A DNA stretch of 64,000 bases from Pectinophora gossypiella (taxonomy: Eukaryota; Arthropoda; Insecta; Lepidoptera; Gelechiidae): positions 3,465,001 through 3,529,000 of the forward strand of contig NC_065423.1 of NCBI RefSeq assembly GCF_024362695.1. The letters are read 5' to 3'. Below the pieces are notes generated by a model, which was not told where the DNA came from, made no database searches, and saw only the letters and a list, made by a program, of their open reading frames with translations. Positions 30,008-40,084 of the stretch are shown in pieces. Each line of letters starts with the position of its first letter. Position 1 is the stretch's first letter. The translations under genes were made by a program, and so were the position numbers.

Positions 30008-30165
30008 AACTGCAAGTTGTGAACGGCAGAGGCTACTTCGGCCGCCGACAGGTGGCGACGTTTGCAGTTGCGGCGTGTTTCGTCCGCCATTTTGTCATTC
30101 GACGGCAAATAGACCAAGAGTGCGCAAACATCGCGCAATAACAGTGTTTCTTCATCGGAAGACAT
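29997..30165 (-). CDS. Possible short coding piece, interrupted by the L1 insertion
   Basis: From ATG at 30165 the frame reads MSSDEETLLLRDVCALLVYL, PSNDKMADETRRNCKRRHLS and AAEVASAVHNLQFVCEN, then enters the target-duplication region. Taking the L1 out, the next codons on the older sequence would be Pro and stop. Base composition is higher in GC than the neighbours and the residue mix looks protein-like, but I recognise no family. It could be a transposase N-terminus or an unrelated first exon, or chance. Confidence 0.25.
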
Positions 30166-30268
30166 TTTGCAACAGGCTCCTGTACAAGCCGACCACGACT
30201 GCTATACGCGGCACTCCAACTGCAAGACTCGGCGGCAGCCGTCGACGGCCATGAGCTTAAGTTATGTC

Positions 30269-30484
30269 ATAGAATAAGGAATAATACTACGTATAGAACG
30301 GCAACTCTCCGCTCCCCACTAGCGTCTGATCTGGGTTTACCTCACCCCTCCTCGAGCCTCGAACATATTTTAGACTTGAATCGTATGGCGCCAGACGTCA
30401 CACACACAGATGCGCGTGTACGATAATGTCAATGAGTGGAGTCTGTGTAAAACGATGTTGTTTGTATGAAGTGTCCGGGGTATG
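30269..30484 (+). repeat. Repeat M5, full length
   Basis: CATAGAATAAGGAATAATAC, TATAGAACGGCAACTCTCCG, CGTATGGCGCCAGACGTCAC, GCGCGTGTACGATAATGTCA and GTATGAAGTGTCCGGGGTAT. This copy defines both ends of the family. Confidence 0.75.
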
Positions 30485-30795
30485 GTTATGTTCGAAAAAA
30501 GAAACTAAACAAAAAAGAAAGGAGTTTAGAAAGGTCCCAGAATATTCCAAATACATCTCTGAGTTTAAAATACCATAACGAGATAAACTCCCGAGTTGAT
30601 TAAACCCTTTCAATGCAGTTTCCGTGGAATCCTGTTAGCAAAATTACGACAATATCGAGTTTCTTAGATTTTCTCACTTCGGCAGTATCGTTAAATTTTA
30701 AAGACCATCTTGAAACACTTTCAACGGATTTAAAAGCGGTGTAACCACAAAACGGAATTCTCCTGGCACTTCACTCCAGAAAGGTAACATTACTT

Positions 30796-31100
30796 AAACA
30801 GCCTATATACATCCCACTTTTGGGTAAAAGCCTCCCCGCTGTAATCCGGACTGGTATGGAGCATATACTCCACCACGCTGCTCCACTGCGGGTTGGTGGA
30901 AGTGGTTGCAGTGGGTGGAGTAAAGTGGGTGGAGCACGAAATCATCGTACTTTTTCGGGCAATCAGATGATTATCCTGCAATATTCTCACAAAACAGAAG
31001 ACAGTCTCACAAAGTGATTTCGACGATGTCCCCATCGGGAATCGAGCCCGTACCTCCAGATTGTGAGCCCAACGGTCTAACCACTAGACTACGGAGGGCC
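30796..31100 (-). mobile_element. SINE S1, near full length
   Basis: The complement has head CTCCGTAGTCTAGTGGTTAG, B box CGGGCTCGATTCCCGATGGG, ATCACTTTGTGAGACTGTCT, the S1 body and a tail that reads GGATGTATATAGGCTGTTT at the left end. An internal GTGGGTGGAGTAAAGTGGGT duplication is unique to this copy. Confidence 0.88.
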
Positions 31101-31163
31101 AAAGGTACAATAAGATGAATAAGTTTTTATGTAGATCTGATCTATTTAATACATTTAGGTTTC

Positions 31164-31283
31164 GACAACACCTCCACCAACCCGCAGTAGAGCAGCGTAG
31201 TGGAGTATGCTCCATACCACCTCCGGTTGATTGTGGGGAAGCCTGTGCCCAGCAGTGGGACGTATATAGCTGTTTATGTAGAT
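31164..31283 (+). mobile_element. SINE S1, 3' fragment
   Basis: CAACACCTCCACCAACCCGC, GTGGAGTATGCTCCATACCA and CCCAGCAGTGGGACGTATAT with AGCTGTTTATG. In frame it reads EACAQQWDVY, the RTE-like C-terminal phrase. Confidence 0.85.
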
Positions 31284-31344
31284 ATGATCGTCCACAAGGG
31301 GTTTGATAATAAGTCTTAAGCTATGTTAAACATCCTCTTTTACT

Positions 31345-31600
31345 CTTCTTCTTCTATCTTACCAACCTCATCAACCCTGGTGTCAGGGTTACTATATAGC
31401 CGCCAAAGGCCCGTGACATGGCTCATGTAACGACTACTTACTTACATCAGTAAGTAGTAACCGGGACCAACGGCTTAACGTGCCTTCCGAAGCACGGATC
31501 GTCATACTTTTTGAACAAACAGGTGATCAGCCTGTAATGTCCTAACCAAACTAGGGACCACAAAGTGATTTATGTGATATGTCCCCACCGGCATTCTTTT
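31345..31600 (-). mobile_element. SINE S2, 5' truncated
   Basis: CTTCTTCTATCTTACCAACC, GGTGTCAGGGTTACTATATA, CATGGCTCATGTAACGACTA, CGTGCCTTCCGAAGCACGGA (central domain) and CCACAAAGTGATTTATGTGA, ending just inside the head (TGTCCCCACCGGCATTC). Confidence 0.88.
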
Positions 31601-31921
31601 ACTATTAATATCGCTAATAACGCCACTTTGGCTTGTATAACAAATTAATTGGTTTTGAAACAAAATTGAATATCCGACACTGCCTGCTCCTTCGGGAATA
31701 TAGGTGTACTGATATGTGTATAGAATTACCCAATTCCGCAGACAGGGAGGTGGTCTGGACTGTAATACGATTAGGCGGTCGACAGAGAAGCCTTAGGAAG
31801 GCGACAATTAATGTTGGAACATGCTGCTTGTAGCATTCTAGGCCTTTGCCCCCTACTTGTAAATAAGGAATTTTACAGGCCGCGTGTCCTGAAAAATATA
31901 GATACCGTTATATATTGTTGT

Positions 31922-32158
31922 CTACTTGGGTTGTGAGGTGGATTACCAACCCCATCAACTCTGGTGTCAGGGTTATTATTGAGCAGCCATAGGCCCCTGA
32001 CATGGCTCGTGTAATGACTACGTATTTACATCAGTAAGTAGTAACCGGGACCAACGGCTTAACGTGCCTTTCGTAGCACGGATCATCTTACTTTTGGACA
32101 ATCAGGTGATCGGCCTGTAATGTCTTAACCAAACTAGATCACAAAGTGATTTGAACAC
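31922..32158 (-). mobile_element. SINE S2, 5' truncated
   Basis: GTTGTGAGGTGGATTACCAA, GGTGTCAGGGTTATTATTGA, CATGGCTCGTGTAATGACTA, CGTGCCTTTCGTAGCACGGA, ATCACAAAGTGATTTGAACA. Same orientation as the copy about 600 bp upstream. Confidence 0.85.
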
Positions 32159-32224
32159 TTATTTTACTTATCTAAAATGGGACATCAGTCCATCCCATAA
32201 GACAAATGGCGTGAAGAACTTGTT

Positions 32225-32337
32225 CATCATCATCAGCCCATTAACGTCCCCACTGCTGGGGCACGGGCCTTCCCTATAGATGGATAGGGAGATCGGGCCT
32301 TAAACCACCACGCGGGCCCAGTGCGGATTGGTGGTGG
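32225..32337 (-). mobile_element. SINE S3, 3'-tail fragment
   Basis: CATCATCATCAGCCCATTAA, CGTCCCCACTGCTGGGGCAC, TGGATAGGGAGATCGGGCCT and CCCAGTGCGGATTGGTGGT. Confidence 0.85.
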
Positions 32338-32621
32338 AAGAACTTGTTAAACAATAGCAATTTAGCGATCAAACTGCTGCACAACCAGGACTTCAGCGCT
32401 TCATTAGACACAGTCCTTCAACGTTTCTTATCTCCGACACGTTCCTTCGACTCAATCTTATTTCCACTAACTTCGTTTTCTGCACGCCTGGTACTGCAAA
32501 ATTACGTTTCTCAGTTATGCAAGGATGGAAATATGAATGTAGAAAGATATTAGACTAGAGAGTTATTGAAATATGTTTCAAATAGTTGAACTTCTTCTTT
32601 GCGAGTCGATGGCGATCGAAA

Positions 32622-32774
32622 CTAAATTTTTGCTGACCAATAATTGGCCACGCTTACGGCATTGTCAGTGGCTTCGTAAATATCTTTAATAGTGCAGGTG
32701 TTAGGGCACTTAGGACAGCGCAAAAGGTGAGCCATAGTTTGTGGTGATACTCCACACTCGCAATCATCGCAACC
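32622..32774 (-). pseudogene. C-terminus of a LINE polyprotein
   Basis: Fifty codons and a stop: GCDDCECGVSPQTMAHLLRC, PKCPNTCTIKDIYEATDNAV, SVANYWSAKI. The C-x-C-G-x(3)-Q-T-x(2)-H-L-L-x-C-P-x-C-P motif and the A-x(5)-W ending are those of R1/Jockey/CR1-type LINE C-termini. No upstream RT sequence is seen; the copy is 5' truncated. It is a different lineage from the C-terminus at 14530-14763. Confidence 0.82.
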
Positions 32775-32904
32775 AAAGTATTTGTATATTTAGCTAATCT
32801 TGTTGACGTAATCACAACGCAACGTAATAATTATACATGTTAAAGTGTAGATTTTCAAATACGAAAGAAATCAATCAACTTTTTTTTGGAATTTGGTTTA
32901 CCGC

Positions 32905-32972
32905 TTTGTCCGGTCAAGTAATTAATGCCATTTGCGGCAAATCCACAATAAGTCACGTCAAAAAAGAACAAA
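32905..32972 (+). mobile_element. LINE L5 3' tip with A-rich tail
   Basis: TTTGTCCGGTCAAGTAATTA, ATGCCATTTGCGGCAAATCC and ACAATAAGTCACGTC then AAAAAAGAACAAAAAAG. Confidence 0.7.
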
Positions 32973-33001
32973 AAAGTACCTCCTAAAGCGATGTGAGTCA
33001 A

Positions 33002-33092
33002 TTATCATCATCAGCCGTACGACGCCCACTGCTGGGCATAGGCCTCCCCCAAGGATTTCCACGACGATCGGTCCTGCCCGTGAATCAATACG
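33002..33092 (-). mobile_element. RTE-type LINE 3' fragment
   Basis: TCATCAGCCGTACGACGCCC, ACTGCTGGGCATAGGCCTCC, CCCAAGGATTTCCACGACGA and TCGGTCCTG. The phrase CCACTGCTGGGCATAGGCCT is the complement of an AxAQQW-type C-terminus shared by RTE-derived repeats. Confidence 0.6.
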
Positions 33093-33099
33093 ATCAGCT

Positions 33100-34540
33100 T
33101 TTTATCTTATTCTAAGAGAAACACAAGTTTTTTGAAACTGTAGTAGTACGTTTCTATTCGTAGAAATGTGTCACCAAAACACCCCCTTGACTGAACAATC
33201 TCAAAGCTTAACAACCTCTTCACTATTGGATTTACCAAACGCGAGCATGATACAATTTGTCATCTAACAACTTGTCTTTCACTGTTTTAGGGGTGCGTAA
33301 CTTAAAAGAAAACACGAAACCCTTATAGCAAAGAAATAAATTTAAAAATCTCCATAACATACCTCCATTTTTAATTTCCCAGGTTTTAAGAAGTAAAGAT
33401 TAAAGACATGTCAGAGGGTTGGCTGCATAATTACTCTGAAAACAGCCAAGTTGCAAACACTTTCGAAAAGGCAACGGTGACTGTGTGTGTATGGTGTTGG
33501 TGATAAAAGTGTCAAGTCACATAAACTCTTTATTATTCACTTTCCTTCCACCGACTGTAATTGGAATACCATTGTATTTAAGTTTATAAATTATGTAATA
33601 CAAACTGGAGTTAAAAAAAAAGAAAGGAAAACATGAAACAGTAGGACTAGGGCCCTATGCTGGGAGGTTTTCTGGCCACGTCTTTCCCTCAGCGTTACAG
33701 ATTCCGATGTGGTAGTAGTTTTACAGCTAGTTACATAAATATGTAATTTAATTTTTGACGTTCAAAAAGCGCTAACTTTGTAAGCCAATTTCGAAAAATA
33801 AATATTTTTGAATTTAGTGTATGGGATTGACGCATCACCGTCTGTGAATCCTATTGTCGCTGTCGATTTTCGTAATGTTTGCGTCGTGAAATCGATCACA
33901 TCACACACGAAATGAAGAAAAGACTATCGGAAAGAGCAGGATTATTTGACTTTGTAATTACTAAAAACGTATAAAGCTAAAAATTTATAAACTAAAACCC
34001 GACGGAAAAATCGCACTCTGAAAAGTATGAAATAAGAAAATTCTCTGACATTTCTAAACCCAACATGATACCATTGGAAAATAAAAAATGTTTTCGTTAT
34101 AAGTTTATGCCCGCTAGAGGGCGCCACGTTGATTTTTACGCAATGTCTTGTAGCCTATAACCACCGGACAATCAAGACGCTTCTAGTGACTAATCATTTG
34201 TCAAATTCTGACTGGTGGTTTAGAAGTTAGGTGGTAACAGACGCGCATTTTTTATTTTGCTTCGCCGCAGTCGGGTAATTTTTTTTTTCGATCTGAATGT
34301 ATATTTATTTTGTGAATTCACTGTAATGCTAGTAAGGGACCCTAACTGTGCAAGTCTTACTCTCACTTAGCCGATTTTTTTTTCACAGCACGTGTGACCG
34401 TATTAAAAGGTCATGGGCGATCGCGATGGCGATTGGTACGTGCGATGAACTATCCAGACTGTTCCAGACTGTTCCAGACGTTTCGACTCCCTTAGCGCTA
34501 TGGCTCCTGGTCGTTTACCTTTTGTAATGAACAGTAGAGA
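33100..34540. other. AT-rich DNA, no gene recognised
   Basis: No exon-like frame and no family match. A reading frame at 33942-34127 on the minus strand is hydrophobic and AT-driven. GTTCCAGACTGTTCCAGACG near 34458-34478 is a short direct duplication. Confidence 0.45.
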
Positions 34541-34545
34541 TTTAT

Positions 34546-34690
34546 TCTTATTGCTGCCCGGAATCGATTAGATGAATGTGACTGTCTGTAATATGTTTGT
34601 GACTTCACTTGTTTGTGAGCTTATTGCTTCCAGCCCGGAATCGATTATATGAATGTGACTGTCTGTAATGTGTTTGTGACTTTAGCTGTA
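34546..34690. repeat. Two-unit tandem duplication, about 75 bp
   Basis: CCCGGAATCGATTAGATGAA then TGTGACTGTCTGTAATATGT, repeated as CCCGGAATCGATTATATGAA then TGTGACTGTCTGTAATGTGT. Confidence 0.85.
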
Positions 34691-34765
34691 TACTTTTAGG
34701 CACGCATGTTTCTACACACTTTTTACTTTATAATATAAAAATATTCCACAGCCCGCTGTTCGCAT

Positions 34766-34850
34766 CTGCTGGGGAATAGGCGAAGCAAATGGAATTTCAT
34801 AGTATCTGCTTACCCCGGTGGGAACTAGGCGTGATTTTATGTATATATCT
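34766..34850 (+). mobile_element. LINE L1 3'-end fragment
   Basis: GCAAATGGAATTTCATAGTA, TCTGCTTACCCCGGTGGGAA and TAGGCGTGATTTTATGTATA. Confidence 0.65.
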
Positions 34851-35262
34851 AACACTCTGATGTGGTCCTACTTCTGAGTAGAAAAAAATATTGTATTTTT
34901 TTTTGTGGTTTACATTATAAGTTTTTCAGAATTGGAATATTTTCACCCTCTCAGGGAGAACCCCCGCTGACGTCACTATACCTGAAATTGCTTTACTTTA
35001 CTACTACAAATATTCTACAATGAAAGAAAAATAAGTAAACATAATGCTCGCCATATATAATCTATCTAAGTGCACAAAAATGACCAGTTACTGTCTTGAG
35101 CGGAATTCAACGCTTGATTTATCTTATATATAAACAACCTAAATGTACTTACTTCAAAAAATACTTAATAAGACCTACTTATATCAAGTGTTAACATTGC
35201 ATAAAAGAAAATAATTATCACCAAAAACTTGCCACGACTCAATTTTGCGGAGACTGCAGCCT

Positions 35263-35428
35263 TCATCATCACCAGCCCATTAACGTCCCCACTGCTGGGG
35301 CACGGGCCTTCCCTATGGATGGATAGGGAGATCGGGCCTTAAACCTCCACGCGGGCCCAGTGCGGATTGGTGGTTATTAACGACTGCTAATGCAGCCGGG
35401 ACCAACGGCTTAACGTGCCTTCTGAAGT
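35263..35428 (-). mobile_element. SINE S3, 3' half
   Basis: CATCATCACCAGCCCATTAA, CCCCACTGCTGGGGCACGGG, GGATAGGGAGATCGGGCCTT, GTGCGGATTGGTGGTTATTA and CGGCTTAACGTGCCTTCTGA, ending inside the central domain. Confidence 0.88.
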
Positions 35429-35589
35429 ACTGTCACTGCAGCCTTAATAAATTTTATAAAAACAATACATTTTATTATACATGAAATCAAATAATCCTCC
35501 ATTGGATTGTGATTGGCTGTACTACATAAATACAAATAAATGTGTTTTGCAAATGTCAGACAGACAATTGATCGACCTAATATCGACTG

Positions 35590-35655
35590 ATACAATACAA
35601 TACAAAAACGCTTTATTTCACATACAAACACAACACTAAAAACAATTACAAAAGT
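35590..35655 (-). mobile_element. LINE L6-like 3' tip
   Basis: ATACAATACAATACAAAAAC then GCTTTATTTCACATAC: a tail of the same character as the 36384 copy. Short, low certainty. Confidence 0.4.
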
Positions 35656-35667
35656 GACAAGTTTTTA

Positions 35668-35792
35668 TTTGACGTGACTTATTGTACATTTGCCGCAGAT
35701 GGCATTAACTACTTGGCCGGATAAATGGGGAGCGCTGAAGGCTACCCGGTACAAAGTTTAAGACAATAGGCCTGAGGGTGCCCAGTTCGCAA
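35668..35792 (-). mobile_element. LINE L5 3' fragment
   Basis: TTGACGTGACTTATTGTACA, GGCATTAACTACTTGGCCGG and AATAGGCCTGAGGGTGCCCA. Confidence 0.72.
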
Positions 35793-35802
35793 ATATCAAA
35801 TG

Positions 35803-35858
35803 GCACCATTGCTTTCTTGGATGAATTGCTTCGATGTGGCCATTTTAACCCTCATGAT
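35803..35858. mobile_element. MITE M2, right end
   Basis: CATTGCTTTCTTGGATGAAT, TGCTTCGATGTGGCCATTTT and AACCCTC. Joined directly to the L5 fragment. Confidence 0.65.
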
Positions 35859-36257
35859 CTAAAGGTAACAAGAAACAATTCCTTTTTTTAAACAAAAATA
35901 TAATAATAAGTGCAATTTTTTGCCTCGTTTTTCTGACGTCACAGGTTGCTTTTTAATACAATAGTAATTTCGTGTTTTGACGTTTAGTAAAACGTAACCG
36001 ATTTGACTAGTAGCTCCCTCCCATTTCCAATGACACATTGAAACAAAAGCGAAAGCAAACAATACTTAGTTGCACAACAGAAACCGGATTAAATAAACAC
36101 AACCGCATCCATTATTATATAACAAAGTGGTATTAAGTTTAAACTGAAACTACGATCCACTGAGTAAAGTCCATTCAAATAAATTCGTTCAACTGTGTTA
36201 ATTGGATGGAAAATAAAGACTGTTGTCGAGCACAGGATGAGAATAATTATGATAGCA

Positions 36258-36382
36258 AAATAAAGAATAACACTACGTATACAACGGACAGTCTCCCCCC
36301 CCCCCCGCGCAATTAGACGACGAGACAACCCCCCCCCCCCCTGCAAACTCTTACTTAAATCACACCCCGGACACTTCATACA
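36258..36382. repeat. M5-related fragment with two poly-C runs
   Basis: AAGAATAACACTACGTATAC matches one M5 end; CACACCCCGGACACTTCATA is the other M5 end. Between them are two C runs (about 14 each, near 36296 and 36329), which are easy to miscount in sequencing. Confidence 0.55.
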
Positions 36383-36383
36383 G

Positions 36384-36512
36384 ACTACAATACAATACAA
36401 AAACTCTTTATTGCACTTGAATCACATTAAAAATACATTAGTATTATAATTAAATTGGTGGTACAACAGGCGGCCTTATTGCTAAGGTAGCAATCTCTTC
36501 CAGGCAACCTTT
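36384..36512 (-). mobile_element. LINE L6 3'-end fragment
   Basis: ACAATACAAAAACTCTTTAT, TGCACTTGAATCACATTAAA, GGCGGCCTTATTGCTAAGGT and CTCTTCCAGGCAACC. Confidence 0.7.
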
Positions 36513-36534
36513 TCTACTACCTCATTTTACATAG

Positions 36535-36712
36535 ACACTACACACTACACATTGACATTTTCGTACACGCGCATTTCTGTGTGTGACGTCTGGCACCATA
36601 CGATTCAAGTCTTAACTATGTTCGAGGGGGGTGAGGTAAACCTAGCTCAGACGCTGTTGGGCAGCGGAGAGTTGCCGTTCTATATCGTAGTATTATTCCT
36701 TATTTTATGCTT
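36535..36712 (-). repeat. Repeat M5
   Basis: GTACACGCGCATTTCTGTGT, GACGTCTGGCACCATACGAT, GGGCAGCGGAGAGTTGCCGT and GTAGTATTATTCCTTATTTT. Confidence 0.7.
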
Positions 36713-36723
36713 AAATCTAAATT

Positions 36724-37092
36724 GTGATCAGCCTGTAACGTCCTAACCAAACCAGAGCTCACAAAGTGAGGCTATTTTTTTTTTTTTTTTTTGTGACTTA
36801 TTGTAGATTTGCCGCAGATAGCATTAACTACTTGGCCGGACAAATGGGGAGCGCTGAAGGCTCTCACCCGGTACAACGTTTAAGACAACAGGCCTGAGGG
36901 TGCCCAGTTGGGCGCGAACCTCGGCTCAGGGCGTCGTCTGAGAGGAAAAATATTTGAAAGAATTAATCGACCCTAGTGGGTCGATAGCGATAAGCGCTGA
37001 ATGAGGGAAATCGTCGACCACGCCGGCGGGGTCGGTATCGGGGACCTAAAGTGAGGCTAAGGCCAACGCCCAACCACTGGACCACAGAGGCC
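36724..37092 (-). mobile_element. SINE S2 split by an L5 retroposon
   Basis: 36724-36774 (GATCAGCCTGTAACGTCCTA, CTCACAAAGTGAGGCTA) and 37060-37092 (AGGCCAACGCCCAACCACTG, GACCACAGAGGCCGTT) are the inner part and tRNA-like head of one S2 copy. Confidence 0.78.
36763..37059 (-). mobile_element. L5 retroposon with perfect 12-bp target duplication
   Basis: AAAGTGAGGCTA occurs at 36763-36774 and 37048-37059. The 273-bp insert starts with a T run (poly(A) of the minus-strand element), then GTGACTTATTGTAGATTTGC, CCCGGTACAACGTTTAAGAC, GGGTGCCCAGTTGGGCGCGA, GTGGGTCGATAGCGATAAGC and GGCGGGGTCGGTATCGGGG. No protein motif is readable. The 38090 copy extends farther 5', so this is probably a 5'-truncated LINE. 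Confidence 0.9.
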
Positions 37093-37477
37093 GTTAGCAA
37101 TTAGCGTTTTAATGAGTCAAACTACCAATCAACAAGCAGTAAATTACGAAATGTATACCTTTAAAGCAACATATTCGTTAACGAACATTAAATAGAACGA
37201 GACACAAGATTCCTCGTTCGATCCCCGCTGCTCCAATTAATTACAAACCACCAATTAGGGGGCAGTAATTTGTAAAATTTCCAGACAGGCGGGAAGAAAA
37301 ATGTCGGAAGAAATTCTGCTGTTGCTACCAAAAGAAGATAAGTCACGCGCGTAATTCCCAATGAAATGGCAAGCGGACAACCCATTTAGCCATTTTTGAT
37401 AATACGTAGCCCTAAAATAGAAGTAGGAAATATGATTGGCCACCTGATACGAAATGATTCGTTTATAAAAAAACATC

Positions 37478-37655
37478 ATAGAAGGAAAAATTGAAGGAAA
37501 GAGAGGAAGGGGTAGACCTAGGAGAACATTTATGAACAAATAAAAGAGAAGGTGCAGGTCGTGTCGTATCACGGGGTGAAGCATTTCGCAGGAAGAAGAA
37601 AGGAATGGCGATTACTCCACTGACAAGAGCGCAGCTCTTAAATAAAGAGAGAAAG
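37478..37655 (+). pseudogene. LINE L4-type C-terminus, frameshifted
   Basis: GGAAAGAGAGGAAGGGGTAG encodes KRGRGRP-like sequence and ACTGACAAGAGCGCAGCTCT matches the ...HRQERSS ending, but they lie in different frames. Stops occur between. Confidence 0.6.
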
Positions 37656-37774
37656 AAGATAGAAGTGATGAACCCGATGACGTTAGATGATCATCCATTT
37701 AATATTCCCAGATATGAGACGTACATAAATGGCCATGAGAATCAAAGTCCTTTTAAGTCCTGGGCTGCAAGAGA

Positions 37775-37925
37775 CTATTGGGGATGTCCTCAGGTTTAGT
37801 ACGATCTACTCTGAACCGATGTGCGTGTATGAATGATAGACGATTGTGGAGGAAGCAAGAGAAGTGTGTCAGAATCGTATCGTAGCAAACGGAATTCCTT
37901 ATTCTCTGCTTACCCCGACGACAGT
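37775..37925 (+). mobile_element. LINE L1 3'-end fragment
   Basis: GATCTACTCTGAACCGATGT, GGAGGAAGCAAGAGAAGTGT and CTCTGCTTACCCCGACGAC; frameshifted relative to 45247. Confidence 0.7.
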
Positions 37926-37938
37926 GGAAAAATATATA

Positions 37939-38035
37939 TTGTTTGCATTGCGCACTTATCTACTTTTATATGCGCAAATGTCAAATTCTTAGATGAATTG
38001 CTTCGATGTGGCCATTTTAACCCCCTGTTGTCATC
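37939..38035. mobile_element. MITE M2, right half
   Basis: TTTGCATTGCGCACTTATCT, TTTTATATGCGCAAATGTCA, GATGAATTGCTTCGATGTGG and TTTTAACCCCCTG. Confidence 0.7.
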
Positions 38036-38089
38036 ATAACTAGTTAAGTTCAAATAGTATAGGTAAGCGAACCCCGACAACACGATCCC

Positions 38090-38236
38090 GACGACCTGAT
38101 TACTCTAGCCAGAGAGGCGGCCAATTAGCTCGCGACAACAAATACTTCAGAACCCCGATACCGACCGCGCTAGCATGGTCGACAATTTCCCTCATTCAGC
38201 ACTTATCGCTATCGACCCACTAGAGTCGATTCATTC
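38090..38236 (+). mobile_element. LINE L5 internal fragment
   Basis: GACGACCTGATTACTCTAGC, CCCCGATACCGACCGCGCTA, CATTCAGCACTTATCGCTAT and CGACCCACTAGAGTCGATTC. It extends about 60 bp farther 5' than 36775-37047; a related piece is at 41123-41148. Confidence 0.65.
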
Positions 38237-38246
38237 TTTGGGGGTA

Positions 38247-38396
38247 TTGAGCATACTCCACCACGCAACTCCCGTTTCACACCTGCAAAATCCTTACCAA
38301 ACAAATGACAGTCTCACAAAGTGATTTCGACAATGTCCCCATCAGGAAACGAACCCGGACCAAATCGTGAGCCTACTAGACCACGGAGGCTGTTAA
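38247..38396 (-). mobile_element. SINE S1, internally deleted
   Basis: GAGCATACTCCACCACGCAA, CAAATGACAGTCTCACAAAG, TGATTTCGACAATGTCCCCA and ACTAGACCACGGAGGCTGTT. The central domain is missing. Confidence 0.78.
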
Positions 38397-38918
38397 AATC
38401 ACTAAAAAATATATAAATAGAAACTACTATCCCTGAAAACTGCATAACCCTTTTTGCTGGTTTTTCAATACATTTTGCTCGGAAGGCTCTTTTGTTCTAA
38501 TAATAAGTTAGTTTGACAGAAGTTAGCCGCAGCTTAAGTAACCATAATCCCTTTGAGAGCATACTCCACAGAGGAGGTTCGGAGTAACAGGGCGGTATTA
38601 TGACGCCATTTTGAGAATGAAGGTACACGCCGGTCACTCTATTCAAAGTGCAACTATGTAATACATAGTAGTATTTTTGAATTTGAGTCGTGAACTAAAA
38701 AGAATACAACACCTTTTTTTTGTATTATAAGAATATAAAAACAGCTCGAAGAGATATTTTTTATCAATAAGTAAGCACTCACAGAAAAATCGTTTAGCAA
38801 CTTTGATTTGAGGTAAAAAAAACCTAACAAAAGTTTGCCACCCCATCGAAACAACTCGGAAACTTTATAAAGTACTTATTGTATAACCTGATAAAGGTTG
38901 AATTGGAAATGAAGAACA

Positions 38919-38945
38919 GGGTGTTAGTGACACCGTAACGAAAAA
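38919..38945. mobile_element. MITE M1 left-end fragment
   Basis: CAGGGTGTTAGTGACACCGT then AACGAAA; stops there. Confidence 0.6.
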
Positions 38946-38965
38946 AATAGAACGTCTACATGTTT

Positions 38966-39032
38966 GTACAGTCATGCGCAATATAATGTACCCACTTTAG
39001 GTCTCTGTCGCACTAACATATTCGACATTTAA
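38966..39032. mobile_element. MITE R8, left half
   Basis: ACAGTCATGCGCAATATAAT, GTACCCACTTTAGGTCTCTG and TCGCACTAACATATTCGACA. Confidence 0.6.
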
Positions 39033-39636
39033 TGTTAGCAATCTATGTATATTGCTTGTCTTTATTTTGATTAGAATAATAATGGGAAGATGTAATTGTG
39101 CCTGAGTGTAATAAAAAAGGTCATAATTTATACACAAAAACAAAGATAAAAGATGCATATAGTCTGTTATCGATAAAATTACCTCTAGAAGGTAAAACGA
39201 ATAAAAATCTTTACGAAAGTTCCCCATTAAGATTTCGAAATTCGGCTGCGCCTCAAAGTAAATCGAACAACACGTACCGTCATGATGGTTTTTAATACTT
39301 TGTCAATTTTTAATAAAATCATTTTTTACACCCCTCCTAAAAAATTAAAAACATTTTTTACACCCCTCCGTCTAAAACAAACTTGGGTTTGCAATCACCG
39401 ATGACTAGAATTTTAAACCAATACAATTTCGCCAATGGTCGCGCTGAAAACCTTAATGTGTTCCATGACACTGTGTAAAAATACTTAAGTCCAATCTAGT
39501 AAGTAATAAGTAAATTCATATTTTTTTTATTTTTATATTATTCTACTTTAATTTCATATTTTATTCATATTTGTCAGTAAATAAATAAATACTTAAATAT
39601 TTTTTAATTTGGGTTCTATGCCGCTTAAAGCACAAT

Positions 39637-39950
39637 GGTGCTAATTCCTGTAAATACCATCTAATTTTATTTTAAGTTATATCTGTCCTTTTCTTATCCG
39701 CCGAAAAGGAAAGGGACGGGTAATCGACAAGCATAAAATTTATGGAACACACGTCAATTTTAAGCACAAATCTAAACCAACCGTCTAAAAATTTTACGTC
39801 AGTCAATAACCCGACACATTAATTTACTCATTCTTCCTAAAATTAAGAGCTGTGAATCATCCGTCCCTTTCCTTTTCGACGGATACGAAAATGACGGATA
39901 TAACCTAAAATAAAATTAGGCGGTGTCTGCAGGAATCGGGGCCAATATAG
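39637..39950. mobile_element. MITE M3, complete
   Basis: Inverted ends of at least 80 bp: left AATTCCTGTAAATACCATCT, AATTTTATTTTAAGTTATAT, CTGTCCTTTTCTTATCCGCC, GAAAAGGAAAGGGACGG; right is the complement with few mismatches (CCGTCCCTTTCCTTTTCGAC ... CCTAAAATAAAATTAGGCGG ... GCAGGAATC). About 310 bp, no coding capacity. No clear target duplication. Confidence 0.8.
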
Positions 39951-39984
39951 GACTAAAAATAATTTTAAAATACACATTTTAAAA

Positions 39985-40079
39985 TTATTTTAAAATCTTC
40001 ATGAATTGTCCGACAGAAAATTCGTGGGGTTGAATCTTCACCCAAAGGTTTCGTTACGGTGTCACTAACACCCTGTATA
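39985..40079. mobile_element. MITE M1, right end
   Basis: TTCATGAATTGTCCGACAGA and GGTTTCGTTACGGTGTCACT with AACACCCTGTATAG. The left end is missing. Confidence 0.65.
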
Positions 40080-40084
40080 GGTAC

